This document shows, piece after piece, positions 26,701-41,700 of a DNA stretch of 64,000 nucleotides (positions are counted from its first letter, which is position 1; each line of letters starts with the position of its first letter). The notes beneath the pieces were generated by a model. That model made no database searches, was not told where the DNA came from, and worked only from the letters and a program-made list of their open reading frames with translations. Source of the stretch: Antedon mediterranea (lineage: Eukaryota > Echinodermata > Crinoidea > Comatulida > Antedonidae). Made by a program: the position numbers and the translations under genes. Location: positions 9,741,001-9,805,000 of the forward strand of contig NC_092673.1 in assembly GCF_964355755.1 (NCBI RefSeq). Reading direction: 5' to 3'.

Positions 26701-29700
26701 GAAATACTTTCCAGAAAACATTCATAGAACATTCACTTTATTTTTGATTTTGATATTTTTACTATTTAAATGTTCTCACAATATCAAATTGTTAACTAGA
26801 TTTAATTCGTCACTATGGCGATTTATAGGTTATATGCATTGATTTATATAAAGATAATTAATTTTTCAAAGATATATTGATTTATTAATTTTCTCAGAAT
26901 CTTTAATTATTTATAATATATGATAGCCCGTATCACAATCCGACCAAAGATCCCTCTGCGTACAATGTCATAAACCACATTGTTACATAGTAATAAAGAC
27001 ATTACTTACTTTTTATCTAGATTTCATTATAAATTATGTGTATAATCTATACACTTAAAAATAAATTGAATAAACAATGCTGATAATAACAAAAAAATCT
27101 TATTTCGTTTCCCAAGGTGAGACTCAATCTCGGTACCTTGAATGCCATAGACACGAGCACAGACCACTGAGCCATACACAACTGAATAAAATTTGTAGAA
27201 AAATTCCTCCGTGTATTTACTATGCAGTCACCACTTTGGTGCAGATATTACATACCGCAATGAATTATAATTTTTTACTATGATGACATATTTAAAAATT
27301 TAAAAAAATGATGCACTGACAAACTATATATATACTTTTAACTTTAATAATATGAACTTTTGAAGGAAGAAAGTTAATGTTAAGTTTGTTATTTTGGCCT
27401 AAGAAAATGTCATAATTTGTTTGATTGTCAAAATTAATTTTTTTAAATTTAATATGCAATTAATGATGACTTAATCAACTTTAGTTCTCTTAATTTAATA
27501 ATAAATCATACATATGATACATACACTTCAAGAAAATGAAATAAAAAATAGGTGTTCCCGAGCATTCTGACGATCTTTATTAATTTTAAAATTTAGCATA
27601 TTTTCACCATTTTTTTAACTTACATGTGCGTAGCCTGTCACTTTTGACGTGCTCGTATAACGTAATTTTGCGTTGAAAAGTGAATAAAATATGACGATAT
27701 TATTAAAGATTAACAGAAATCGAACAACATGAGGAAACTTTCCCTCTTACCAAATTTCCAACTTTTGAACCAGGTTTTGTCTGTCCTTGATCGTGACAGC
27801 CTTAATGACTTTACTCAGCATGTGACCCCATTAAATGCTAAATGGATTAAAGCATGTAAGCTATCTAGGTATTTCCTGTGAATTTTTTTACTGAACATTA
27901 AAAAAAAGGCAGCAACCAAAACACTCAACAAAATAGAACTGAAACGAATATAAAGTAACAAAATCCAAATATTTATTCATTTATATAACAACATATTTAT
28001 AATAGGACGAAACGACTTCTCACGATCGGTATAGGCTTGGCCGGCCTTATTGCTAGGCTAAGGTCGATTGTAATTAAGTACTATTTCAATCCATCATATC
28101 GTAGCCTACGAAAATCTAACGAAGATACATGGCAGTCCATACGTGGAACTCCTAGGCTAAATATCGGATTAACTGTAACAAAATGTGTTAAATAAGGTTT
28201 TATTTACATACTCGAGCGAGTGACTTCCATGACATAATACCACTACTAGGCCTGGCCTAAAATATTCATTTTTTTTATATGAATTCTTCGCCTCATCTTG
28301 GCTTTCTTCGGCATTATTTTCAAAACACTGTACACATGATGGAAAGCCCACATCACACGTGTTTTGTCGCGACCCCTCGCCTTGTTGTTTATGATGACGA
28401 AATTGTTTTTGTTTTTGTACGAACATAATACCTACGCTACAATAAAGTAGTAATGTATATACTGTAAACAAAATTAATAGTTTGATTTTATATTTTAATA
28501 CATCTTAAATAAAGGCAAAGGTATTAAAAACTACATACAGTATTGTTTTTAAAGACATTTTATTATTAATATTAATACATGATAATTCAAAAACAAATCA
28601 CTGTACCACGCTTGTAAAATATTCATATGCCAAGACCTCGTGTGTCGTCTCTCTGGCCGGCTCGATTTTCTCCACAGCCTGGAAATCGTGATTTTTCAAC
28701 GAATTCTAACTTCGCGTAGAATTAATCAATTTTTACGATTTGAAATTGCTGATATATCACTTTTTCTTTTTATTCTTATTCATGGTTAAACAAATGGTAT
28801 TACTATTATTTTATAGAAAAACACATTTTCAAACATTCAGTCACTTCATTTGACCATGAGAGTAATTTGATCGGACACATTTTCCCAGTGATTTATTGAC
28901 ACTTCGTAAGGTCGCGCGGCCTAGGCTTTTGATGTGTAATGCGATTAGATCGATTAGACTCAGGCAAAACCTGGTTACAGTACCCGTCTAAAGCATCATT
29001 TGATGGGTAGAGTGGTAAGAGGGAAAGTTTCGGCATGAAAAGAGTGCGCATCAACGTTTAACGCGCAGTGCGTGTGCAAAAATTTGCGCACTCATGGCAA
29101 TTTTTTTAACGCTTGAAATTGCCTGAAACATACTCTAATTTCAATTAAAACAATTTTAAGCGCGTGTACGCATGCGTTATATGCGCTACGCACGTAATTA
29201 TATTGCCATATGATGAAATATGTCCTGAAATTCATGATAATGCATATAACCTAAATAATTGCAACAAATTTGAAAGAGTATGTGACAAAGTTTATTTTAA
29301 GGGAAACTAAATTAGAAAGAACATAGCTTGTGTTCCTAGTAACCTTTGTAAATGTATTAAAATAATTAGAAAAGTTAGTCAGAAGCTGAATGTTAGTGCA
29401 CAATTTTAGTTATTGTATTGAAGTATAGGGAAATACATTTAGTATTAACCTTTAGTATTGAACCAAAAAAATTTTGTTTGAATTGTAGCTAAAGTTCATT
29501 TCGCATTTAATTCATTTACTGATATTCATTTTTAACATCAAAACAGTTATAAAATTATGTTTAACGCACACAATATGGTTTTGCTCTTGCCCAAGTAAAC
29601 ACATTTCTGTTTTAGGAAAAATGTATTGTTTGTTTGATGTAAAGTTTTAGAACTATTACTATAAAGCTGCATCAATGATTCGATGACTGTTAACCAAGAA

Positions 29701-32700
29701 ATAATTGTGTTAAAAGTTGTCAAATTTGTAGTTCTAGCACTAAATAATGATTTATGATTTTTGCATAAGTAAAGATTATTTTTTTGTTTTCAAGAAATCA
29801 AGAAAATAATATATGTATTTTTGTAATATTTTGGGTGGGCTTCTTTTCATGATGGGCTTCTTTTCGAGATTAATGCTGTACATTTTGCTACTAAAAGAAT
29901 AGAATTTTTGAGACATTACCTTTCTATTTTACATATTTGTGATCAAAACACGGTTTTAAACTGAAAAATGAATGTACGATATAAACTCGATCATACATTT
30001 AATATTTAAGAAAATAAATTTAAAACAGATGGTATTGAAATTGTGTTATCTGTAAATGTGAGGATTTTCTCATACTTACCATTTAAGCATTATATAGATA
30101 TATAAAAAAAGAATTTAGTTGTTTGACTAACAGTTAATAATACATATGACTATATTCTTAGGATATGCTGGTGAATTCTGTGAATCTGAAATAGATGAGT
30201 GTGACAGCCGGCCCTGCCAGAATGGAGGCCAATGTATAGATTCCCTTGCTAGTTATTCATGCCAATGTGCATCAGGGTTCATAGGAGTCAACTGTGAAAA
30301 TGATGTTAATGAATGTTTATCGGAGCCATGTCTTAATGGAGGGACGTGTGAAGATTCCACCAACTCATTCATTTGTTATTGCAAAAATGGTAAGGAAGAT
30401 AATAATCTCTTGGAATTTAATGTTAATTAACATTATTCCTTTCCCAAGTTGTACAAGTATGTTAATTATTTCCAAGGATAATAACTTAACGCCGTTCCAC
30501 CGAATAGTCTTATGGCTTTTTCGCCTCGGCTGCTCGGTGAAGTTTCTCCAAAGTATTCCGTGACATGCTACCTACCTTGTCATCTGCCATTTCCTTTTAT
30601 ACCATTCCTATCCTTATTATCTTGTTTCTACTTGTTCTATCAACTCTTCATCAATATATTTAACTCTGGTAACAAACATGAATTTAGTTTTCCTATTATT
30701 GATCTTCATTCCATAATTTTTCCCTGCTTAATTTATTCTATCCATTAATATCTGAAGAGCATCATTAGTATTTGCCTTGTCGTCAGTAATTCTTTTGTAT
30801 TCCTCCGACTTTCACTCCTTCAGTACAGTTTGCCAGTGCTTTTGCGAGTAGAAACTCCTCTTATATTATATAAATTAGTCGATACACTTCATCCTTGCAT
30901 GACTCCTCTACCAATCTTTGCTAGTTCTGATAACTCTCCATCTATCATAATTACTGCAGCTTGGTTCATATATAACTCCCATATTGAATACCTGTTTCTG
31001 TAATCACCAATGTGTTCCAAAATATGCATCATTTTTAACCAATTAATCCTACCAAAAAGCTGTTTTCATAATCCACAGATATATAGTTCATTGCCATGTT
31101 TTAGTGACTTTTCATTACATACAAAATGCCTATAGCATCTCTTGTACTTTGCCTTTAACAAACCCAAATTTGTCTCCAATATAACCTGAGAATATTGATG
31201 TAAGTCTACCTGTGAAATGGTACTTTAGTCCTGTGTTCCTAACAACTTTGTGTGTTTAATTTCTTCTAGTGGTATAATGATTTATTTTGTAACATTTTCT
31301 TGCCAAATTCCGTTGTTTGTAAGTGTGATTATATAGTTTAGTGATGTAATGTGTCCATCTTCCAGGATAATATAATAATACACGCTTGATATAACTAACT
31401 TAAATATTTGATAATAACAAAAATGTGTATGCTGCCACCTACGTCTAGAATAAATAAACCCTCTGATAAAATGGTGATAATGAGTCAGTGTCATGTGTAT
31501 AAAACAACACAGATAAACTCTATATCCTACAAAATTGGCGACGAGGATTAAATAAGGAACAATAACAAACTTCTGTGAGTATTTGTAGACAGCTAATGAG
31601 ATCAAATATGCCGTCAACAGGCCGATTAAACACGTTTGATAATGACACAGAAGAATGGCCAGAGCCACTAGAGGCTTACATGGAAGCAAACTAGGTGCAT
31701 GACAACCGAAAAGTAGCGACACTGCTAACAGCGGTAGGTCCGAAAGCTTACGCACTATTAAAGGATCTATGGTCACCGGCATTGCCAAAAACGAAACAAT
31801 ATAATGAATTAACACAACTACTAACTAGAAGAGCATTTCAACCCGAAGCCACTGCTAATAGCAGAAAGGTAGATTTCACAAAAGTGATTAGAAGCCTGGT
31901 GAAAACATACAGGGATACCTGGTGGAGTTGAAGAAACTAGCAAATACTGCAAATTTGCCAATAATCTAGAAGACAGTCTGCGAGACAGACTAGTATGTGG
32001 AATAAACAACAGCGATACAGATGAAGTTGCTAGCGGAAGCCGACCTATCTCTACAAAAAGCAGTGAAAATCGCTGTTGCTATGGAGACAATGAACAAGGA
32101 CGCAGAGGAGTTAAAACATACACAAACCAGCACACACTATGTCGCAGTCAGAGGCTAGGTACACAGGTAATGCTAGCCAGGTGCAATGCTATAGATTCAA
32201 TGGAACTGGACATTGGCCCAGAAAGTGCTAATTTTTAAAGGGAGACTGCAGATTCGGTGGAAAACGAGGGCATATACGGGTTGCATGCAAAAACAAAAGG
32301 ATGTTCAAAAATTAAAATCAAAAAAGGTCCCTACAGTCGATAACGACAGTGATGAAGAGATTGAATGAAATAAACAAAGTTTCTTCTCATCATAATATAT
32401 GAATCAATATGGATAAGGACAATAATTAACGTCGAAGTGGAAATGGAAATAGACACCGAATCTGGACTGTCGATTATGTCAACAAAACACTGCAAGCGGT
32501 ATTTTGCGAACACACGATTGGAAACATGCACTCAAATGTATTTTGGTGAACGCACAAAAGCGAGAGGCCAGCTCAGTGTGAATATAATGTACAATGAACA
32601 GAAACACAAAGCCAACTTATACATTGTCAACGAGGGTGGTCCTCAACTATTTAGTAGAGAATGGTTGCAAGTGATTAAGTTACCATGGACAGGTACCTGC

Positions 32701-35700
32701 TACCCAAGATCGAAGACATTTTTTAAACTAATTAATGCAGAGACATTTAGTAAACTCTACCTCAAAAACGCTTACCAACATTTGGAAATGGAAGAGGAAG
32801 CAAAAGAGCTACTAACCATCAACACACATAAAGGACTATACAAAGTCAACAGAATGCCATACGGTATAACACTAGCATCAGGCATATGGTAATGAACGAT
32901 GGAACAGATCCTACAGGGCATCGATGGAGTTAAGGTAATCTTGGATGATATGATCATCACAGGAAGGACAGATGAGGAACATCTAAAAAATATAGAGCGA
33001 GTACTAACGCAACTAAGCAATCATGGCCTCAGCCTTAACAAAAGCAAATGCAAGTTCATAAAATCTAAGGTGTCATTCTACGGACAATGAACATTGTGTA
33101 ACTTTAAATGAGAGCGAACATAGACGCTGAAAAAGGGTAATTAGGAAACCCAAAAGATTGAAAACAGAAATTTAAAGAAAGACTCGCAAAGAAATTTGTT
33201 GATTTGATTTTGAACTTTATTCGAAGCTTAACAGAATCACAATATGAACTCGTATCACACTTCAGCCTATTCACGCAGTACACTGTTAAAAATTGTTTTG
33301 AAGTTATAAAAAAAAAACATATTCATCTGATAATTCTGAACAGCATAAGAGCACAACTAAATGTTTAAACCACTTTTGAATTTAACAGGGGAGAGTTAAT
33401 TGTAATGTATCCATCTCCCAGAATAATATAATAATACACGCTTGATATAACTAACTTAGATATTTGATAGTAACAAAATCGTGTATGCTGCCACCTACGT
33501 CTAGAATCAATAAACACTGATAAAATGGCAATAATTCGTATTGGGAACTTTCGTTGTCAACGTAAAGATTCGTTGAGTACTTTTTGTATTCGAATTGTAA
33601 ATTTGTGCTTAACAGAAAGTCATTCGAATAGAAAACGTTGACAATGAAAGCTTTTTCTTTAATGACAATCTCAACGCTCAAAATACTCCGTTAAAGAATA
33701 CTCAACGGAAAAACTACTCAACGGTACACTCGAATATGACAAATGAGTCGGTTTGTAGAACATTGATGTTCTCAAAGTTGTTTATTATACGGGTCACGAT
33801 ATGCTGTCATACAATCCCCAGACATACGCACATGATCGTAAGAGTTAAATAATAAACTGATTAGTATTAAATGTCATTATGGTCTACTCGTCTTATTTCT
33901 ACAATAGTTTACATGGTGTCAATATGGGCGAGACCTTTAGGAGACATAACCAACTAAGTTTTGAAGGAAAAGTTGTGCCCAAAAAAAGTAAAAACTGAGC
34001 TTTAGAGAAAGACAGGTGTGTTATAACGCCAGTAGAAGAAGCCACCGATTGGGTGTCTTCAATGTGTGCAACCAAAAAGAAAAACACTGATGACATAAGA
34101 TTATGTATCTGTGATCTACACAAAGCCTTAAAAAGGCCACACCACCTCATGCGTACAATAGAACAAGCCACAACGAATCTTACAAACTGTAAGGTTTTTA
34201 CTGTGCTCGATGCTAAAAACTCCTTTTGGCAGATTCCACTCGATGATGAATCAACAAACCTGACCTGTTTTAACACTCCACTAGGAAGATTCAAGTGAAC
34301 TATACCAAAGGGCAATGGAGACACTCTTCGAAGGATACCCAGGCGAAATAATAGTGGATGACCTTCTAATAGGAGGAATTGACATGGCTGATCGCAATGA
34401 GAAGTTAGACAAAGTTTTTACTAGAATCAAAGAAGTAAACCTAAAACTGAACAAGGCCAAATGCAGATTCAGAACAAGCCAAGTGTCTTACGTTGGACAC
34501 TTAATAACTAAAGATGGAATCAAACGAGACCCGACAAAAGTCCAAGCAATTGTTAAAATACCACCACCTGAAAACCAAACCGAGCTGAACAGGTTTTTGG
34601 GAATGCTAAACTATCTGTCCAAGTTTGTAGACACCAACTACAGTGAAATGAAAGCCCCACTATGAGAGCTGCTTCGTCAGGACTTTATATGGAAATGGGA
34701 ACCACATTATCAAAGCTCATTTGAAAGAGTAAAGCAAAAGTTAATCTCCCCACCAGTCCTTGCATTTTACGATGTGAATAAAGAAATCACACTAACTTGT
34801 GACGCTTCAAAGTATGGACTGGGTTGTGGTTGCTTACAAGAACGAAAACCAATCGCCTTTGCCTCAAGAACAATGACAAGCACAGAACAAAACTATGCAC
34901 AAATCGAAAAAGAGCTATTAAGTATTGTGTATTGTTTGATACGACAAAATTTACATCTATTGAAAGCATGTTACCATCGAAACAGACCATCAGCCACTTG
35001 TGTAACCATAATGAAAAAACCTTTACACAAGGCCCCGGCAAGACTTCAAAAGATGATGATGCAACTTCTTCGCTACGATTTTACACTTGTTTACAAAAGA
35101 GGTTCCGAATTACACCTGGCAGACACTCTGTCAAGGGCACCCTGCAAGTCAACAGAACACATTAATCTTGAATATGAGGTAATGACACTATCACAAATAT
35201 CAGAGCGACGAAAAGACGAATTAAAAGCAGCTACAATCAAAAACGAAGAAATGCAGCTTCAAAACGATCAAAATTTGGAAATTCTTTCCATACAGAGACG
35301 AACTAACAGTTCAAGATAATATTATAATGATGTCTCACAAAGCCATGATTCCCAAATCACTGCAACAGGAATATGTTAAAGTCCTTCATGGTGGACATAT
35401 TGGGGTAGAAGCGACGAGGCGTGGAAGGGCCATCGTTTACTGGCCCACAATGCATAGTGACATACACAAATTTGTAGAGAACTGTAAAATATGCAATGCA
35501 CTAAAACCACTGAAATTGCACCCTATTCCTGATCTTCCTTGGCAGATCGTAGCATCGGTCCTTGAGTGGAACAACAAACACTATGTTGTCATTGTCGACT
35601 CATATTCTGGATGGTTTGATTTCAACTCACTGCATGATATGAGACGTGAAAGTGTGATTGTAAAACTAAAGCGAAGCTTTAGCACCCATGGAATACCAAG

Positions 35701-38700
35701 TTTGTTAATAACCGACAATGGCGGACAGTATGCATCTCACCAGTTTGCAAAGTTTGTTGAAGATTGGGGTATTAGACATATAACTTCAAGCCCGGAGTAT
35801 CCAAAATCCAATGGCCTTGCAGAAAATTCTGTCAAGCAAGCAAAAGCTCTTCTAGAAAAAACAAGTGGCAGACTTGTAAAAATGCCAGCATACCTTAAAG
35901 ACTATGAATGGTAACGCCATAAGGGTAGAATAATCCCTTGTTACCAGGATCGACCTTAGGATAGTCCACCCAAAGGTCAAAGTTCTGTTATTGCCTTCAA
36001 GAATGATTTTTGAAATTTGTTTTGTTGTTATCGTTGGCGGACAGTATTTTTCTGTAATTGTTTTTTAAAATATTATAATGACAATATCATATTAACAAAT
36101 GTTATAGGCCTTAAACCAATACACTATTGAAACTGTTAGCATATTGAACCAGTGTGATCTGCTATCAGTCACGCCCAAGTTAAATGCTATTGTTGATATA
36201 ATAATAAGGGCCTGTTTCTGCTGCAACTGCTCAAAATACGGTATAAAAATACGGTATTTTTTATACCGTATTTTTTAGTACCCCGTTTCTGCTAACAATA
36301 CTTCTTGGGTGGACGTGTTAAATTTCATCCTTTTTACCAAAATTGCCATTCATTTATTTGGTCGATAATTAAAAGTCGCAATAAAGGAAGTTTTACGTCT
36401 CACTTTCAACAGCCTAGCCTTAGTGATATAGAGATGTTGTGAGAGCACAAAAAACATCGTAATGGGGACAAGTAATTCGTTCCCTCCCTGAATTTTTGTC
36501 TTTTTCAATGTTGTACTCAAGATAGATTGTGAAAAGAGTTCTCAAACTGTCACCCATGGTTTTTTTACTTTAACAAATAAATTTCACTGTCAAGATTGAA
36601 CGTATAACCTGTAAATTATATTTAGTGCATTCATGGATACACTATGCAACCATGTTGTGTTGTTTTAATGTTATTAAAATTAAAATAATACCTAAATGTA
36701 GAATGGGTTGTTATCATAGTAATACTATATTATGACAATATGATATTTTTAGGTTATACTGGTGATAGCTGTCAAACTGATATAAATGAATGCGACACCC
36801 ATCCTTGTCACTATGGCGAATGCATTGATGGTGTTTACTCATACACATGTAACTGTGAGGACGGGTATGAAGGACCTGAATGTGACATCGAGGTGGATGA
36901 ATGTGACAGTAATCCTTGTATTAATGGTGGTCAATGTATAAATTTACTTAAGGAGTACAGATGTTCATGTTTAGATGGAACCACTGGTAAGCTAGTATTT
37001 CTTGCATGCTTAAAAATTATTAAATTATTTTGTTAGGATGTTGTAATAAAATAAACATTGAGACAATGCCTAGATGACAAATAATGCTAGATGTTTTGTA
37101 ATCCATCTTTATATTTTATATTAACACACCTTATATTACCATTTGATTTCGTATTGCATGCGTTATTTTCTCCTATTTTAACGATTGGAGGTACTATTGC
37201 ACGCTTTTTGTAAAAACAAAACATTGTGCAAATATATCCAGTTGGCGATGAATATTATGCAATTGGAATCCCACCTTTATAGTGTACCATTTATAACTGT
37301 TCTACTCCTTGGACCAAATTCCTAGCATTTATTATTATTATTATTATTACTTTGTTTACCCAGGGTAAGCCCAAACAGTTAAAAACTGATTTCCAATGGG
37401 GCCTTTCATTGAGTTAAAAACCATTTACATAATAGCGTTTTGCTGAATATACTTCCTATGAAGTTCTGATTTAAATAACCCTAAGGATGTATGGTTCTTA
37501 ATTCCTTTAATGTTTACATGTTTTACTTTTGATATACTTACAGGTGTAAATTGTGAAATTAACTTGGTTGAATGTGCTAGCAATCCCTGCTTGAATGGTG
37601 CTACATGCATAGACAATATCAATGGCTACATGTGTACATGCATTGCAGGATACTCAGGAATTCGTTGTGAAATGAACAATGATGAATGCTTCTCAAGTCC
37701 ATGTGTCAATGATGGTACATGCATTGACCAAATAAATGGCTACAAGTGTATTTGTGCTCGTGGGTTTACAGATCCAAGATGTAGCACTGAGGGCGATGAA
37801 TGTGAAAGTAATCCGTGCCGTAATGGTGGTACTTGTGTTGATAGCCTTGGACAATACTCATGCTTATGCGTCAGCGGATATGGCGGAACACAATGCGAGG
37901 TAGACATTGAGGAATGCTCTTCAAACCCATGCCAACATGGTGGAACTTGTACTAGTGATATTGCACTTGATCATTACTATTGTCGCTGCCCTGCTGGTTA
38001 TTCGGGGGTTAACTGTGAGATCAATGATGATGATTGCACACCGAATCCCTGTAATAATGGAGGAAATTGTATTGATAAAGTTGATGGTTTTGAGTGTGCT
38101 TGTATAGGACCATACTCTGGAGTGACATGCAGTATCGTGACTGATCCATGTACTGATAATAATTGTCGTAATGGAGCCATTTGTAATCCATATGAATCGC
38201 AACACGGTTACATCTGTTCTTGTAGGCCTGGGTTTACAGGTAAAGTAGACGATTAGAATTTTTATGATTAGATTAATTTTTTTTTGGAATAAGAAAAGTA
38301 AAAGGCTATTTGATAAACATTCACTCATTTTATTTCATGATACATAATTGTCAGTAAACAAATAATTTCTACTAGATGTAGAATGTAGGAAGCAAATAAA
38401 CTCGAGAGCTTTAAGCCTAGTTTCACCAGTTAAAATTACTAATAAAAGTCTCTAGGTAAATAATAATACTCTCAGGAGAACTTTATACTCTCAGGGGAAT
38501 TCTTTTTGAATATTTAAAGCATATGGGAAAGGGAAGTTTTTTAAAAACATTTTAAATTTCATGCAATTCAATTTGTTTGATACTGTATGTAAGTAAGTAA
38601 AGTAATCTGGTTAAATTCTTGTATTATTAGGTAATTACTGTGATAGAGACATAAATGAGTGTGTCAACTCACCTTGTCGTAATGGTGCATTCTGTAACAA

Positions 38701-41700
38701 TACCTATGGATCGTACCAATGTCTTTGTAGAGAAGGTTACACTGGAATTCATTGTACTGAAAATATTGATGATTGCTTTCCAGGTTAGTAAAAGATGGTT
38801 TTTATTTTCCTAACTTTTCCAAACCAAATTCATTGTTCTTTTTATTTTTTATAGAAATACTGCTTTATTTCTAAATTGTAATTCCCACATCTTTTCACCA
38901 AAGATCAAGCTCTCACCCCTTTTCACTAGTCTTAACTTTTTTTAAAATTACTTACAAATTTCAAAATTCCTGTTTATCATGCCTAGCACAAGTAAAGGAA
39001 GATGATTAATATTATATAGATATTATTAGATATATTATTAGATGATTGTAGAATGAGATGTTTATTGATCAGAAATCGCTAAACATAAAAAACACAGTGA
39101 CCATGATACCTGGCCGACTATGTAAAGAGCACAAAGCCAGCCAAGGACTGGCATGACATGGTGTAGAATCACTGATCCTAGGCCACAACGAAGTAACAAT
39201 AATAAACATGCATCATATAACTGGCTTATAAATTGTTTTATTTGTAAGAATGAACACTCAGAACATGTATACCGCACGTACAGAGAAGTTAAACTTGATT
39301 TATCTGAATAAGATAGGGTTAATATGATTTTTAAATCAACATCACATGGATGCTCCAAGAAAAACATAGCCCTATAGAATATAAACTGTGCAAGTGGGAG
39401 ATTAGATTGAATTTCTTACTTTAAAAATTTGGAGGTCTGAAATTATGCCCTCTCTAGTTTCAAAATAGAATTGTGTTCAACTGACACACAACTATTAATT
39501 ATTATTAATTTATTATACTATTTGTATTTCAACTGTAATTTTTATTTTTGTTATAACCATCAGATCCATGTACAAATGGTGGTACATGTATGGATGGTAC
39601 AGCTGATTACTCCTGTGAATGCATCAGTGGCTTTGTTGGCAAAAACTGCGAGGAAGAAAAGAATGAGTGTACAAGTAACCCGTGTGAAAATGGCGCTACA
39701 TGCAATGATTATGTCAACAGCTTCACATGTACATGTTTAGTTGGATTCAGTGGCGTTTATTGCCAAACTAATGATGACGACTGTACACCAAGGTAAAAAA
39801 CTGAAATTAAGGAGTTTTTGTATGATCATGTAAACATTAACGTAAATGCTAATTCCCAATATACAACACACAAGCTTTACCCACTTGCCAAACAAATCAA
39901 TACTTTATGATGTTTCATGAATTTTGATACCGTCACATGTAGGCCTGCAGTAGAAACAAAATAGTGTTTAGGGTTGGTAGGCCCAGTCAAGTAAACAAAA
40001 CGCAAGGTAACAAAATACTACACAAAATTAGCATGTAAGTCGCTCAATTTCAAAGTGACATGCTCTACTTCTGATGCATGTCTAAATGCAGGTTATGCCA
40101 TTTTAGAGAAATAGAAAAAATAAAGAAATATATAAATCAAAATCTGAAGATTGATATCAATTAACATAAACTAAATCCATTGAGAAAAATATATTTTAAA
40201 ACTTCGATGCCAAACACGGAGTGTTTGCTTGACTTGCGGAATGGGATGGATAGGTTAATCCAACAATTTTAGACACTATATCTGGAACATAACATGCAGC
40301 AGACTTAAAGACACATTCCCTACAATTTGTGACGTTTTGTAAAAATAATACATATATATTACTTTAAAAACATTAAACCAGGTCATTCCTTGTCTTAAAT
40401 GTACGTTTTGTGGTAAATTATAATAAAAAGTGAGAAACAATGCTCTGCCTAACTCCGTTAACACAAATTGGGGAAAAACCGGTATTTTCGCTGAGAAGTT
40501 AGGAGTTCCATTTGTTTTGGCCTCACGATCGATCGAAAAGTGGGTGAATTACAGAAAAAAAAAAAATTATTAATCCGCGCGCAATGCATTTTGGGATTTA
40601 TAGCGGGTCGCTATAATTATTAGATTCGACTTATTTTTCACATTTTTAACCATTTAAAGACAAAAAAAGTTATCGCAATAGGATCATATAGTAGTATTTT
40701 TACATTAAATATAGTTTGTGATCTTAAATTAGATAAAAAACGTAAGGAAGGTGTCTTTAAGCAATAAATTGTAGTTCTTTTAGTCTTTATTACATATCAA
40801 TCTGCTCACATAAACATTCCCAATCAGCTTAGTAAAACGTTGGCTGAAAATGCTGTCGGCGGCAGTTAATAGCGGTAAAATTTGCATAGACTGATTAAGA
40901 GGAGCCCTTTTTAAGAGACAAAAATATCCTATTTTGTGGATGATGATCCCCATACCTCCTGTTTTTCCTCCCTTCCCTTTCCCAACATCTTGGATCCAAC
41001 CCTGATTTGTATCTTTGCATAAGTGATTATTTTAACCTAAAAATATTACCTTACAGTGATAATATCAATAAGATAGGCCCATATCTTTAATGTGGCAGTA
41101 TAGTGCCAACAGATATCGTGGGAATAAGCTGACATGGTATTAGATTACATGTTTTTCAACTACAGCAGTTCATATAACATTTTAATTATAATTATATTAA
41201 GATTTTCTGTTTATTTAAATTAAACAATATTATTCATATTTTCAGCTCATGTTTATATGGTGGATCTTGTCATGATGGTGTCAATTCATATACTTGTGTG
41301 TGTCAGACTGGTTATGTTGGTCCAAACTGTCAAACATCAGTCAATGAATGCCTATCAGACCCATGTGAAAATGGTGGTACATGTATAGATGGCCTTAGTT
41401 CATACACTTGTAATTGTCAAAGTGGTTATTGGGGAGAGAGATGTCAGGTAAGAATTTTGCGTCGGTCCTGTTTTTGTTTTTTTTGTGATATTTTGAAATA
41501 ATTTATAAACAAAAAAAAAGTTTTTATTTAAATTACATATTCTCTAGCATTTAAACTGTCAAATCTATTGTATTTTTAAAAATTAGGCATTTTATTTGTA
41601 ATTTTGGTTGAGTTATTATAACATACATAATTGCCAATTGACTGGTTAATTAAGTATCATAATTAAGTATGTTGTTTGGCTCTAGCAAGCTTTCGATTCA

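Larger units (their letters stand above)
31345..33540 (+). mobile_element. Ty3/gypsy-type LTR retrotransposon A, internally deleted and broken
   Basis: A 5' LTR (31345-31531, starting TGTAATGT) is followed by TTGGCGACGAGGAT, a likely primer-binding region. A second LTR copy starts at 33401 after the purine-rich AACAGGGGAGAG and stops matching at about 33535, so the 3' LTR is truncated. Between them are gag and partial pol remnants. The two LTRs share CTGCCACCTACGTCTAGAAT. It lies in intron 9 in the same direction as Notch. Confidence 0.8.
33899..35930 (+). mobile_element. Ty3/gypsy-type retrotransposon B, pol fragment without LTRs
   Basis: Contains reverse transcriptase, RNase H and integrase in the Ty3/gypsy order, but no LTR, gag or protease could be found. 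Its RT differs from element A (DDLLIGG versus DDMIITG), so it is a separate family. Several stops and shifts separate the domains. Confidence 0.8.

Noticed and set aside
27090-27175. Functional tRNA gene
   Set aside because: A and B boxes are recognisable, but the cloverleaf, in particular the acceptor and anticodon stems, does not form; treated as a SINE candidate.
31282-31815. 177-codon minus-strand frame over the 5' LTR of element A
   Set aside because: It runs opposite to a recognisable LTR and gag; its protein resembles nothing and is hydrophobic low-complexity.
37907-38328. Long open frames overlapping exon 11 in other frames and on the minus strand
   Set aside because: They are shadows of the cysteine-rich EGF sequence; the + strand frame gives canonical EGF repeats.
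39062-39367. 101-codon minus-strand frame in intron 12
   Set aside because: No recognisable domain; hydrophobic translation of AT-rich DNA.
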